Of a DNA stretch of 64,000 nucleotides, positions 1-9,716 are shown one piece after another (position 1 is the first letter of the stretch; each line of letters opens with the position of its first letter). The notes under the pieces are model-generated. The model saw nothing but the letters and a program-made list of their open reading frames with translations, did no database searches and was not told the DNA's origin. This DNA is from Unio delphinus (Eukaryota; Mollusca; Bivalvia; Unionida; Unionidae), in contig JAQISU010000123.1 of assembly GCA_029339505.1 (NCBI GenBank), positions 496,001 to 560,000 on the forward strand, read 5' to 3'. Position numbers and translations under genes: made by a program.

Positions 1-149
1 ATATTTCTTGATCTAAATCGTGATCTCGCTCGCGATTTCAAGGCAATTTCCGCTATCATATTTGCAGTAATATTATCCTGGGCGCTGCTCAGTGATGCTA
101 TTTTTTTATCCACTGCGTTGTTTATTATTTTGCTAATACTTGGAGACAT
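1..149 (-). CDS. Partial basic protein gene, cut by window edge
   Basis: An ATG at 149 opens 49 codons that run off the left edge without a stop. The visible part is Ser/Ala/Ile-rich and becomes Arg/Ser-rich at the last visible residues (ALKSRARSRFRSRN). It begins only 3 bp after the stop of the PX-like gene in the same direction, so the two were probably expressed together. Its position next to a minor capsid gene suggests a structural protein, but I do not recognise the family. Confidence 0.45.
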   Translation of the reverse strand, partial: MSPSISKIINNAVDKKIASLSSAQDNITANMIAEIALKSRARSRFRSRN

Positions 150-152
150 AAT

Positions 153-488
153 TTACGTAGATGGTAGTGGTCCTAGTGACTTCGTCACCAATGACGAAGT
201 CATCGGTGTATTCGTTCTTCGCCGAACTAACGCTAGTAGTTTTTCTTTAGCCGCGGAAAATGCTTTCCCAGCAATATCACCGATAGCGCTAATACCCTTA
301 TCACGAATAACATCAATAGCTTTCATTGATAATTGTTTTGCGATTGGTGCTATTTTTGGAGCCATTCTTACAAATAACCCTGCAATGGTATTGCCGAGAC
401 CATCTCCATAGTACGCTCTATAAACTGGCAATTGTGAGTTTATTACATAGACCATGGTTGGTTTGTTGTGGTTGTATTGTATGATCAT
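153..488 (-). CDS. PX-like minor capsid/core protein
   Basis: Uninterrupted 111-residue ORF. The middle has a Tyr-Gly-rich stretch (PVYRAYYGDGLGN) followed by a hydrophobic/amphipathic segment and an Ala/Lys-rich helix of about 40 residues (MAPKIAPIAKQL, then IGDIAGKAFSAAKEKL). This layout, a short Tyr/Arg/Gly-rich start then a membrane-active amphipathic Ala/Gly/Lys helix, is that of the adenovirus pX/pVI-like small virion proteins found in adintovirus and Polinton-like elements. The assignment rests on pattern and neighbourhood, not a database search. It sits between a long coiled-coil-like gene upstream and a basic protein gene downstream, all on the minus strand. The last 20 residues fall in the repeated Asp/Thr/Ser-rich sequence also seen at 530-570. 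One of only two complete genes of the element without a break. Confidence 0.55.
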   Translation of the reverse strand: MIIQYNHNKPTMVYVINSQLPVYRAYYGDGLGNTIAGLFVRMAPKIAPIAKQLSMKAIDVIRDKGISAIGDIAGKAFSAAKEKLLALVRRRTNTPMTSSLVTKSLGPLPST

Positions 489-504
489 CTTATTTAAATG
501 CTAT

Positions 505-1842
505 TTATTTAATCATCAGTGATTCATCACCAATGACAAAGTCATCAGCGACGAAGTCATCAAATTTATCACTGTGGTAACCGTCTGCTAGCTCATCAAT
601 AAACTCTCGATATACACCAATATCCATGATACCACCCTCAAATAGTCGTCTGCAGATATCAGCTGCCTCATTAATTATTTCCGGTGAGTAATTTCCAGCT
701 AGTTTCCCTCCTACGAGAACTTCTAATCGTGATATATCCCCGAGAATATAACTAGGACAACGAACTAGACCACTACCTGAAAACCCCCTTGTAGTTCCAC
801 TTTGAGAAAATCCTTTCCACTACTACTATAACCAGTTGCACCTTGTGCATCATTATCTTCGTCTCGATCATATAGTGGTTGACCACTACTTATTTTTTTT
901 ATTTTTTTATATACGAAATAAAATTATTATTATCTCTTGAGGTTCTAAATCCACCGTATTTTGCCAAATATATTTTTCTATACCAGGTGTCAGCGGTTTT
1001 TATATAGTCTTCAGCTCCATCTTTTATATATTTTTCCCGTTTTTCCTTTTTAATTTTTAACAGCAAAATCACTAATTCATCATCCGTGTCATTTTTAAAT
1101 TTATTCATCGCTTCTTCCGTAAATATCTTTTTCAGGTGGATGGATTCTCTCTTTCGAAATTTCTTCTTCTTCTTCAGTAATATCACCTTTTTGTTCTTCA
1201 ATAATATCACCCTCATCTTCTTCAATAATATCACCTAGTCGTCGTTTAAGTCGTTCTCGTTGTTCTTGCTCAAGTCGTTCTTGTTCTAGTCGTTGTTGTT
1301 CTTGTTCTCGTTTCAGATGGACATATTCTCTCTTTCGAAATTTCTTCTTCTTCTTCAATAACATCACCTTTTTGTCCTTCATTAATATCACCCTCATCTT
1401 CTTCAATAATATCACCTAGTCGTTGTTTAAGTCGTTCTCGTTGTTTTTGTTCAAGTCTTTCTTGTTCTAGTCATTGTTGTTCTTGTTCTCATTGTTCCTG
1501 AAGTCGTGAAGCGGCTATTATATCACCAGGAAGTGTTTTTAAAGATTCCTTTGTTTGCTTGGATCTCTTTGCTATTTTTTCAAGTACAGGAAAAAGGGCT
1601 GGTTTTTTTCTCTCAAGGTTCCTCAGGAATATTTCCCCATATGGCTCTTTCAGTGGCCGAAACGACTTTCCACGTAGCAGTGGTTATTGGTTTGAATAAT
1701 TGTTCGGTTTCCGTTGTGAAACAGTTTGAAATTTTTGTCTCATTTTGAGCTTATTTCAAACGGAATCACGAATCGGAATAAATTTCTTAATTGCAGTTAA
1801 TCCTTCACGTGCTAATTTAGTCGTTAGTGCTTCATTTGCCAT
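505..1842 (-). pseudogene. Long Glu/Gln-rich virion-type protein, broken, with internal duplication
   Basis: The ATG at 1842 (MANEALTTKLAREG) gives 28 residues and then a TGA at 1756-1758. Coding character continues in shifting frames to a TAA at 505-507. The middle is a highly charged coiled-coil-like stretch of Glu, Gln and Arg (EQEQQRLEQERLEQ), present twice because of a 181-bp tandem duplication (1133-1313 and 1314-1494). Two TGA codons (1489-1491, 1471-1473) stand where the other repeat copy has CGA (Arg). Further shifts occur near the A-runs at 890-905 and near 810-815. The C-terminal 90 residues (LVRCPSYILGDISRLE onward) are acidic and end in a run of Asp/Ser/Val. Total span corresponds to about 446 codons. 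The family is not recognised; position in the capsid-gene cluster suggests a virion component. Confidence 0.5.
1133..1494. repeat. 181-bp tandem duplication, two copies
   Basis: Copies at 1133-1313 and 1314-1494 differ by scattered substitutions; several anchors (TTCTCTCTTTCG at 1145 and 1326, CCTAGTCG at 1234 and 1415) are all exactly 181 bp apart. Because 181 is not a multiple of three, the duplication breaks the reading frame of the gene it lies in. Confidence 0.85.
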
Positions 1843-1860
1843 TATAATATACGATCTAAA

Positions 1861-2150
1861 TTGTAAATGAAAACTCGCCCCCCCCCCCGACACTGTGTTC
1901 ATACTTCCGCGAAGTGATAAATCACCTGTCTATACAAATTCATTCTATGCGAGTAAGCGCATACCTGTCTATAGAATTATTTATCTCGGTGATTTAATCA
2001 CTGGGGTTATAGAATTTCTGTTCCGTACCTGTATATACTCATACTAACAACAGGTATGGTATTGTACATATCAATCCATGGTGAGAATTTCATTCACTGT
2101 GCTGAGAATATCAAGGGGAGGGGGAATTTTCATTTTGGCGGATAATCTTT
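1861..2150. promoter_or_regulatory. Intergenic spacer with ACCTGTCTATA motifs
   Basis: This gap lies upstream of the minus-strand gene that starts at 1842. It holds a C-run (1871-1879) and two copies of ACCTGTCTATA (about 1925 and 1969) plus a variant, ACCTGTATATA (about 2029). Two short palindromes around GTGAT..ATCAC (about 1914 and 1990) are also present. A role as promoter or operator is inference from repetition and position only. Confidence 0.3.
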
Positions 2151-2151
2151 T

Positions 2152-2475
2152 TTATTGTTTTGATTTTCGAAATAATTGTGCGTTTGATTTCATATTGTTG
2201 CCCCAATTCACTTCTGACTCTTTCGACAGCAGTGAATAACGGGACGAACTTGTTGATTCATTGTTATATGCGAGGGAGTCATAAATAGCATGTTGAATTC
2301 TCTTTATAAAAGAATAGGATTTCGATAACACATATTTATTATTCCGAGCGCTATCATCAATATCTTGAAAATCAGAAAAAATATGATCACAATCTAATTT
2401 ATCTGACAATTGAATTCCTTGATTTTTCAAATTTGAAATCTCGTTGATAATGACCTTCATATTTTCGAAATTCAT
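2152..2475 (-). CDS. Unknown helical protein of the viral element
   Basis: Open reading frame of 107 residues if started at the ATG at 2475 ([12 protein letters not shown]); a longer start at 2559 would add residues from repeat-flanking sequence. It is mostly polar and helical (Asn, Ser, Asp and Lys rich), with no signal peptide, membrane segment or recognisable motif. It is on the same strand as the capsid-type genes, about 310 bp upstream of them. It ends in [12 protein letters not shown] do not recognise the family, and the surrounding TA repeat makes the upstream context unreliable. Confidence 0.4.
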   Translation of the reverse strand: MNFENMKVIINEISNLKNQGIQLSDKLDCDHIFSDFQDIDDSARNNKYVLSKSYSFIKRIQHAIYDSLAYNNESTSSSRYSLLSKESEVNWGNNMKSNAQLFRKSKQ

Positions 2476-2562
2476 TAAATGAAATATTATATATCTAATA
2501 TGATTAAAAAAAATTGGGGCGGAGCAATTTTGACCCGTTTTCATTTTTGATATATACATATT

Positions 2563-2686
<124 letters not shown>

Positions 2687-2893
2687 ATATATACACATAA
2701 GACAACACATCCTCATTTGGAACCCCTCAGGTGCTATTCACATAACACCAGAGGTACCACGAAACATAGTCTCCGAGAGGAGATCTAACTCGTCAAATAA
2801 TGGGTTAGAACTCCAAGAAGGTATGCTTGGTGAATGGACGTCACATTTACATATAGATATATAGATACATACATGGCATTTACAAGTATATAC

Positions 2894-3690
2894 TGTTACG
2901 TGCTTAGGCTCGAATAAACAGCAACACAGAAAGAGTGAAAACTAACAAGCTTGTAAAATTTAACAATGAATTTTTTAAGTACAAATGTTTTCATAAGAAA
3001 ATATAAATAAACTTACGGTTTTAGAGAATCAAATTCAAAAATAATCCAATATAGAGATCAAAAAAAATAATCCACTAATGAAATTGCAAGAGTCCTAATA
3101 AATAAATGTCCTAATAATTCCAGGTTCGAATCTTGACGATGTAATTCAATATGAACGACGATGTCACGTGATTTAGTCAGTTCTTGTTTTTATAATAATC
3201 CAAATTAAAAATCTATGAGCACAAACTCTTTTCCAGATAAATAAAATAATTCCTCTTGCTCCAGTGAATTGACACAATTTCTAATATAACTCAAAACACA
3301 ACTTGTACTTTAAAGCCCAGAAATTCTACTGAATTGTTCTCTTCCAAACAATAATTTTAATACCTGTTTTTTTACGTAAACAAGGGATCACGTTATTTCC
3401 TGGAAGGTCATAGAAGGTCATAGAACAACTGTACAATCATTTAAACACTTACGCAAAGAAAGATCCAAATGAAAAATCATCCACCTCTCACCCCCATGAA
3501 CTAAAAATAAAAAGATGTCCTTGAATTTAGCCAATCGTTTTAGAAGCTTGTTGACACTCTCTGAAGCAGGGTCAGAAATGAGGTCAACCCTGTTGATTAC
3601 AAATAGAGTCTAGATCAGCCTGAATTTTCCAGAATGGACATCTCCCAATTAATGAATTTTAAAACCAAAATGACAAATTTGGATCTGACA
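2894..3690 (-). repeat. LTR-like interspersed repeat, copy 1
   Basis: In reverse complement it starts TGTCAGATCC and ends GTAACA, and it aligns along its length with 40622-41387 (shared TTGACCTCATTTCTGACC, TCGAATAAACAG and AACAAGCTTGTAAAA blocks). TG..CA-type ends and about 800 bp fit a solo long terminal repeat. No target duplication is visible, and no internal retroelement genes accompany it. Confidence 0.55.
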
Positions 3691-4354
3691 TTTAAAAATA
3701 TATAATTTAAATATACGTAATAATACATAATGGTATTTACAATGAAATGATATGGTACTTACAAGTATTTACATAATGGTATTTACAATGAAATGATATG
3801 ATATACACACATCACATACACAGAAGGGGCTGTTCTACATTCAAACTGAAACCGCCATACCCCCAACAAAAACACATTCACACCGTGTGACGGTTTGTGA
3901 TGTATGGTGGTTTCACGGTTTAAATTTTGAATGGCTTAAAGCCCCAATTATAGAGAAAAACCTTCCGATCGGTACCGTCGACAATAATGCCTGCCACGAG
4001 ATTCGAACGATGGGCCCCAGGACGATATCCAAAAACGTACAGAATACTCTAATATTAGAGATCTACAAGTCTATAATTCTGAATACGATATATAGCTAAA
4101 CTGCTGTATATGTAGTAAAGAATTGTAGATAAAAATCGTATATCAATCGTAGATGGAAATCGTAGATTTCACTGTAATTAAAAATCGTAGACAAAATTAT
4201 ACATTTTCTAGTCAAACCAACACAAAAAAGCCATTCAATCGGACTATGAGTCATCAAAAAATCACAATGAGATACATGACTACAACAAAGGAGTTATCGT
4301 TGTTTCAAAACCATATACACACAAGACCACACGAGTTATTCCCCTTGGTGTTAC

Positions 4355-4439
<85 letters not shown>

Positions 4440-4450
4440 ACAAAACAGAA
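3691..4450. other. Insert/repeat segment without gene, ending in a TA microsatellite
   Basis: This holds a direct repeat of about 30 bp (ATAATGGTATTTACAATG at about 3727 and 3775) and a possible SINE-like tail around 3990-4010 (a reverse-strand GGTTCGAAT-like box). Next comes a cluster of AATCGTAGA copies (4100-4195) and a TA run (about 4356-4434). I see no gene. Confidence 0.5.
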
Positions 4451-4451
4451 T

Positions 4452-4942
4452 TCAGACATATGTAAATTGAATTATATGTCCGGTTCTCTTGGAAATCGCT
4501 GATTGATATATTTGTTCTGCTACTTATCGTACCGAAGGTTCGCAAATATCGAAATATCTACCGGCTTCATTCATTTATTGAAATACTCTTTCTTCATTAT
4601 TTTCTGTATTAAATGATTTTATAGGTTTCGCATTTTTCGAGTGTTTTCCAGTCCCTCCTCGTTTGGAATTTTCACTCTGAGTAATAGACTGTAGATTCGA
4701 TAAAAAATTGTTCTTAGGATTAGAATCAATATGATCAACTACAAAAACATCTTTGATTAATTCATTGTAACATTCGAACGCAAATCTGTGATTAAGATAT
4801 TTTTCCCTCCAGCACCAAACACCAAATGCCCCATACCATTAACATACCCAGCTGGTTTCTTCAGCCTGCGGTGTCTGACAATACCATCACAAGACGCTTC
4901 ATAATTGGTAATCACGGGATGTGGTTGAAATTCTTGGTTCAT
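4452..4942 (-). pseudogene. NUMOD4-HNH-NUMOD1-type endonuclease, broken
   Basis: From the ATG at 4942, residues 1-50 have the NUMOD4-like pattern HPVITNYEASCDGIVRHRR with a following Lys-Pro-Gly-Tyr element. A frameshift near 4795 leads to the HNH core, with FVVDHIDSNPKNN and NLQSITQSEN. A spacer then leads to a NUMOD1-like DNA-binding helix (MNEAGRYFDI, AISKRTGHIIQFTY) that ends in TGA at 4452-4454. Stops TAA at 4575-4577 and 4524-4526 lie in frame. Known: NUMOD/HNH proteins are homing-type nucleases common in phage and large DNA viruses, where they spread within genomes. Here it lies just downstream of, and parallel to, the Cys-rich gene. Seen directly: motif order. Inferred: selfish nuclease gene carried by the viral element, now dead. 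Confidence 0.7.
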
Positions 4943-4983
4943 TTATATACTATAATATTATTTTGTCTAATTCATTATTTGGT

Positions 4984-5304
4984 TTAATTATTACTTGAAA
5001 ATCTATCAATGTAGTCTTGAGGTGTTCTTATGATTTTGTCATTGACACTGTCAGCGACAGAGTCAGTCATTGATGGAATCTTTGATGGAGTTTTTAACTC
5101 TATTATGATAATAGCGCTTTAGCTCTCTGTTTCGCCTAGCACCGCAATTGAGACATACCTGCGACTTACCACGCACACCTACCCTACATCGTATGCAAAA
5201 CTTCCACGACGTACGCTTTGTAAATGATATGTACATAATTCATTTCTGCATGATTTGTTACAAGCGGTTACTGATCCTATCATAAGCCATTTGCAATGAT
5301 TCAT
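4984..5304 (-). pseudogene. Small Cys-rich zinc-binding-type protein, frameshifted
   Basis: The ATG at 5304 starts MNHCKWLMIGSVTACNKSCR, a Cys-rich N-terminal module of about 30 residues with later Cys and His (NELCTYH). After a frameshift near 5193 comes a second module, FCIRCRVGVRGKSQVCLNCG, a four-Cys ribbon. After another shift near 5060 an Asp/Ser-rich tail ends at TAA 4984-4986. The two shifts compensate, so start and stop are in one frame over 107 codons. It is divergent from the polymerase gene (43 bp between start codons). The function is not known; small zinc-binding proteins next to replication genes in viruses are often regulators or DNA-binding factors, which is only an inference here. 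Confidence 0.55.
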
Positions 5305-5347
5305 TATATAATAAATTCTTTATTTAAATACTTGTTTTAATTATAAT
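5305..5347. promoter_or_regulatory. Divergent promoter region between Cys-rich gene and polymerase gene
   Basis: The 43 bp between the two start codons are almost pure A/T (TATATAATAAATTC and ATTATAAT blocks). Both genes face away from it, so initiation signals for both must lie in or beside it. The TATA-like words on each strand support this, but no experiment is implied. Confidence 0.4.
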
Positions 5348-7430
5348 ATGGAGGAGTTCGAGAGATTATCGAAAATTACTCCTTGGAAAAATGTTGAATT
5401 CAATCTCGATAGTCTCCACTGATGTACCAAAGGGTCTAATAAGTGAAAGAAGCATGTTGGGTAGAATCTGTGATGGTTTTAATGAATTCAAGCGCGATGG
5501 AGCATCTCACTGTTGGTCATTTCGAATTGATGGTAGTGTTGATGCTACAATGGACAACGAAAGACCAGCAGTGATAATCTCACATCTTTTCAAGAAAAAA
5601 TATTTTTTGAAATTCATTATCCGCTCAGAAACGGGGAATTGGATTATACGCGACAAATTTGAATCCATCTTGAAAAACTGTCACTGTGAGTCAGGATTCC
5701 AAACCAGGAATTCCGACTGGGATTGACAAACCGTATTACAAGAGATCCTACCATGTAACCACGGTTGTTTATGGAATCTATCCGATAAATGATAAACCGA
5801 GTATTGAAAAATTAAAACCCATGAAATATTCGTCAATGAATTGTGTAGCAGAACGAATAATAGAGCATTTTACAAATGCGTTGCGTGGAAACAAATTGAC
5901 GGATCTAAGACGCAAAAAAGTGAATGGGGATTAACAGTGAAGGAGAGCGGAGCAACAAATTCAAAATGTGGCCGCGTTAGAGCGGATACTAAAAATCCCA
6001 ATATCCGTAGAGACGGTAACAGGCGAGATATTATACGACTCGAAATATAAATCGAGAGGATCTCTAATCAAAATTATTAACCATAATTCACACGCTTGGA
6101 CATCCACGGTAGCAATATTTCCGCGGGATAGAACCGTAAAATATTACAGGAGAAATTTTTTTGATTTTATTTCTCAGTGAAAGTAAAAACGATCCTGTGT
6201 CAGTGTGGTTACTTCACAGTTTTGAAGACGAAGAGGGTAAATTCGATCAATTTGTAAGACCCAATGGAGAATTATATCGTACTGAAGCCCTCCACAATGA
6301 GATGAAAAAACTAGCTAGTGGTTTTTCAACGGATTACGACGAACAAATATTAACAAACCGTTTTACAATACCTTTAGTTGCTGCTCATTTCACGAGAAAG
6401 AGAAATCTATGGAAACCAACACGCGCAGAATTTCTCTCAGATATCGAATCAAGCTGCGTGGAATATGGTCATGGAGGATTATGGAATACAAAATACGACC
6501 CTAAAAGTATTATTTCGGTTGATATGATTGCGTGTTATCCAGGAAGTTTTCTTGGGTATGGAGAGTGTTCTGAGTACTTCCGAAAAATTGGACATCCCAC
6601 ACATGAGATGACCCGTGTTGCGGTTAATGTACCACTGCCTGATTTTGATCTCACCGGATTCGCTCGTGTGATATCATTTGAATTGGCTAAAGGACTTCAT
6701 CCATGCTGTTATGTTTGGTTTGATAGATACATCTCTGAAAAACACTGGATGCCAATAGTGTTATTACGGTATATGATTGATTCTAAAATGCTGATATCGC
6801 TGATTGTCAGTGAAGCAATTATATCATATAGGAAACAAACTGAAATCTGGTTAACACAACCCGATAGTCTACATAGTATGATCAGCGAAAATAAAAAACA
6901 ATTCCCCGATCTCGACGAGGAATATATCGTGAAATGGTCCAAAGAAATCTTTGAAGTTAGAAATAAACACGCAAAAGATCTCGGTAGAAGAATAATTGGT
7001 AAGTTCAAACAAGGTGGAAAATACGACCACAAACGATATTCTTCGCGGTTGATAATAGATCATGCTGAAAACGATTTTATAATCGCAGATGTAACATCTA
7101 GGGGTATATACGGCGATCGTAAAAACGCTTTCTTGTCCGATGGAACCAAATTAGGTACAATTGTTACTTACACAGATGGAGAAAATCCTCAATATACGTA
7201 CTTAAGGTCGTCTACGCTGGCTTATTCTTCTATTAATTTACTTTCGATGATAAATAGATTTCCTGACACCGCAGTTAGAGTCGCTACTGATTCATTTTAT
7301 ATAGATGTAAAACATAAAGAAGCAGTGGCTGAATTCACTAATTTAGACGAGAGTTGGTGATCATGGAAAATTATAAAGGAAATACTGCGTGATTATTCTA
7401 AATCAGCAGATGTTACAATTGAAAACAATT
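5348..7430 (+). pseudogene. Family B DNA polymerase (N-terminal part of a polymerase-helicase fusion), broken
   Basis: The ATG at 5348 (MEEFERLSKITPWKNVEF) follows an AT-rich gap and opens about 700 codons of degraded polymerase. Seen: palm motif A SVDMIACYPGSF (about 6517-6552), a Lys/Gly-rich IGKFKQGGK element near 6995, a helix STLAYSSINLLSMINRF, and motif C RVATDSFYID (about 7276-7305), where the usual first Asp of DTD is Ala. Known: motif A and C acids bind the metal ions for nucleotide addition; Polinton-type polymerases are usually protein-primed. Breaks: frameshifts between 5391 and 5420, at 5690-5724 and near 6165; TAA 5932-5934 and TGA 5938-5940; TGA 7358-7360. From 6161 the frame is continuous with the helicase part. 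The N-terminal 270 codons, where an exonuclease would lie, are too damaged to assign. Confidence 0.75.
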
Positions 7431-8530
7431 ACTTGAAAAATAACCAGATATCAGAACTATCTAATGCACCGTCGTGTTTCGATCCAATATGCAGATATAA
7501 AACCAGTTATTTAAACGGCTGTGGTGGGTCATTGAAGACGACTCGTGCGATTGAATTATTTCGAGGGAAATTAAACATGACTGTTCTAACACCAACACAC
7601 AGACTTGCAAGAGAGATGAAACAACGAGGAATTAATGCTTCCACTTATCATAGTTTCTTTCGATGAAAAGGTGACGAATGGACTCCTGATCGAATGGGCG
7701 AGAAATATGTTCCTGAAATCATCATTTGGGATGAGATATGCACAGTGTCGTTAGATGTATTACATAGGTTTCTTGATTGGCTATTGCTAGCGAATACAAA
7801 AGTGATAATATGTGGCGATCATGGTCAACAGCCACCATTTGTCGGTTTGTCTCCACATAATTGGCTAAAGAATTGTGTAGGCTATGATGAAGAAATTAAT
7901 ACCGATCATAGATCACTTGATAAACAATTACGCGAGTTCAAGAAACTAATCAGATTACAACCGGATAGAATCCAGTGTGAAATAGCGCTTGAAATAATTT
8001 CAGAAACCCCATTAAATGATTTCTGGGAAGCGTGGAGACCAAACGATTTGATAGTGGCAAGTAGAAAGATAGTCAGAGATACACTTCAGATGAAGTTCTT
8101 TAACACACACAAAGAAAAATTTGCAACACATCCAGTGCCATTGTGTTTTAGACCCAAGGATACACGAAGACAAAATATCGAAGTTGATATTCCAGGCCTG
8201 ATAAAGTCAGGGACAGAGAAGCAGATTCTCGTATTAAATTATATTATGTTAGTTGATATCAATGTCGTCGAAGATGCATTGCATGCTGATAAATCCCCAT
8301 GGAAGCTAGGATACGCAGCGACGATACATTCTTCGCAGAGGTTGACTATATCCAATACAATTGTTTGGATCATAGATAATAGCATCGAGTGGTCGAATTT
8401 AGTTTATCTTGCAGTGTCCAGAGTACGAAGAATAAATCAACTGCGAAGAGTTGTTTTAGACTATAATGACACTACAATAAGTGATATTGTCAGCGATGAC
8501 ACAATCAGAAAAAAAACTCGCTGGTTATAA
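7431..8530 (+). pseudogene. Superfamily 1 helicase (C-terminal part of the polymerase-helicase fusion), broken
   Basis: Same frame as the polymerase and no new start needed, so probably one polypeptide. Motifs in order: degenerate Walker A NGCGGSLKTTRAIELF (about 7514-7561; the Gly before Lys is replaced by Leu), motif Ia TPTHRLAREM, motif II IIIWDEICTV, motif III GDHGQQPPF, motif V GYAATIHSSQRLT (normally SSQG), motif VI YLAVSRVRR. This order is that of Pif1/RecD-type SF1 helicases, which unwind DNA with ATP. A TGA at 7664-7666 lies between motifs Ia and II. The stop is TAA at 8528-8530. The altered Walker A and the stops show it is inactive. I recall similar polymerase-helicase proteins from arbuscular mycorrhizal fungi; that comparison is memory, not a search. 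Confidence 0.8.
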
Positions 8531-8761
8531 ACAACAGGACAAAAAAAAAAATAACAGAAAATTTTAAATTGATGCCGAACTTATAATCACACTGAAACAA
8601 CAACAAAATAATCACCGCGTGAGTTGTAATTGTATAATGCGTTGGTGTTGGTCGGATAAAGATCCTCGCCAATTTACCATAGACAAAAAAAAATAGCAGT
8701 ATTGGTCATACCAGAGATAATGTGATGCTGACTTGTCTTGAGTGCAACAGACGCAGATGTG
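8531..8761. other. Convergent intergenic gap
   Basis: This 231-bp gap lies between the converging ends of the helicase (+) and integrase (-) genes. It has A-runs (8540-8552, 8685-8695) suitable as poly(A)/terminator-like sequence, but no hairpin or gene that I can support. Confidence 0.4.
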
Positions 8762-9709
8762 CTAGTTAAGACCACGCGGCGGTAATTGAGTATCCACGGG
8801 TATCACTTGTAGTTGTTCACGAGTAAATCCTCGCTGAGGAGCAGTTGAATCCAACCTATAGACTGGCGGTCTACCCGTAGATTTCGTTATGCTAGATATT
8901 GTATGTGTAGTAACACTCCAAATAGGATCAGTAGCTCTTTTTTTGCCGCCTTCGAGCTCTCCTGGTTCATATAAATATCTAACAGTGACATTGCCGAGTA
9001 TTGGTTGTTTTGAAAAATCATTTTGTGGTTTTAAAGGTATATACTTTTTTAAAATCGCGTTGTTAGGTTTCATATTAATTGTTCGAGTAATCTCATTATT
9101 TAGCGCGGTAATTACGCCTGGTAATCTCTAGACCCATTCACGAGATCGTTTATCCTGAATAAATTCCTTCGCGTATTGATATCCAAATAACCGCTCAGCA
9201 AGTGTCCGATTAAATCGTTCAACGATTGCCTGATCGCGATGTAGTGCAGTATGTCCTCGTCGGATGGTGACATCATTATGATGCTTCATTTTTGATAACA
9301 CTGCACCCTGAAATTTCTTGCCAGGATCAACTTGTAATAGATTTGGCCAATGCAGAGGACCTCGTCGATAAATCCTTTCAAACGCAGAAGCCACTTCAGA
9401 TGATGATTTTGTTTTTAGCGGCTCTGTCTGTTTGTATCGACTCTCAACAGCAACTACGGTTAGCGCATACTTGTAAACACCATCATGCGGCAGAAATAGT
9501 ATATCAGCCTGATGAACCTCATTAACGACGCTGACATAAAAATGCGAGAAGTTAATTTGTTTAGGCGGTTGTAGATAAATTTGCCATATCGCCTGTTTGG
9601 ATAACCAATCCGTTGCTGTAGTATTTTTCACCTTTGCAGCGCTAGCGAGTTTACTGATTGCTGCTTTACCCCTCCAATATCCTCTTGGAGAATAATAAAT
9701 AGATTCCAT
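8762..9709 (-). pseudogene. Retroviral-type DDE integrase of Polinton type, one internal stop
   Basis: From the ATG at 9709 (MESIYYSPRGYWRG), 316 codons run in one frame to TAG 8762-8764, broken only by TAG at 9128-9130. N-terminal part: SPRGYWRG.AAISKLA and a WQIYLQPP linker. Catalytic core: first Asp in NEVHQADILFLPHD, second Asp in LLQVDPGKKF, Glu in QAIVERFNRTLAERLF, so the triad is present. C-terminal part: VRYLYEPGELEGG and a chromodomain/SH3-like strand set ending RGFTREQLQVIP. Known: this enzyme joins the linear element to host DNA, usually making 5-6 bp target duplications. An alternative start at 9730 overlaps the upstream gene and is less likely. The upstream PLA2 gene stops 7 bp before the 9709 start, so the two probably shared a transcript. 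Confidence 0.88.
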
Positions 9710-9716
9710 TATGTTA

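Noticed and set aside
118..411. 97-codon plus-strand ORF
   Set aside because: It lies opposite the PX-like gene and its composition follows from the minus-strand codons; the minus-strand product makes better sense in context.
899..1415. Lys/Leu-rich peptides (MILLKKMRVILLK type) as a separate gene
   Set aside because: They come from reading the Glu/Asp-rich repeat in the wrong frame after the 181-bp duplication.
6709..7063. Minus-strand ORFs of 64-107 codons within the polymerase region
   Set aside because: Shadows of the plus-strand polymerase, which carries recognisable motifs in order.
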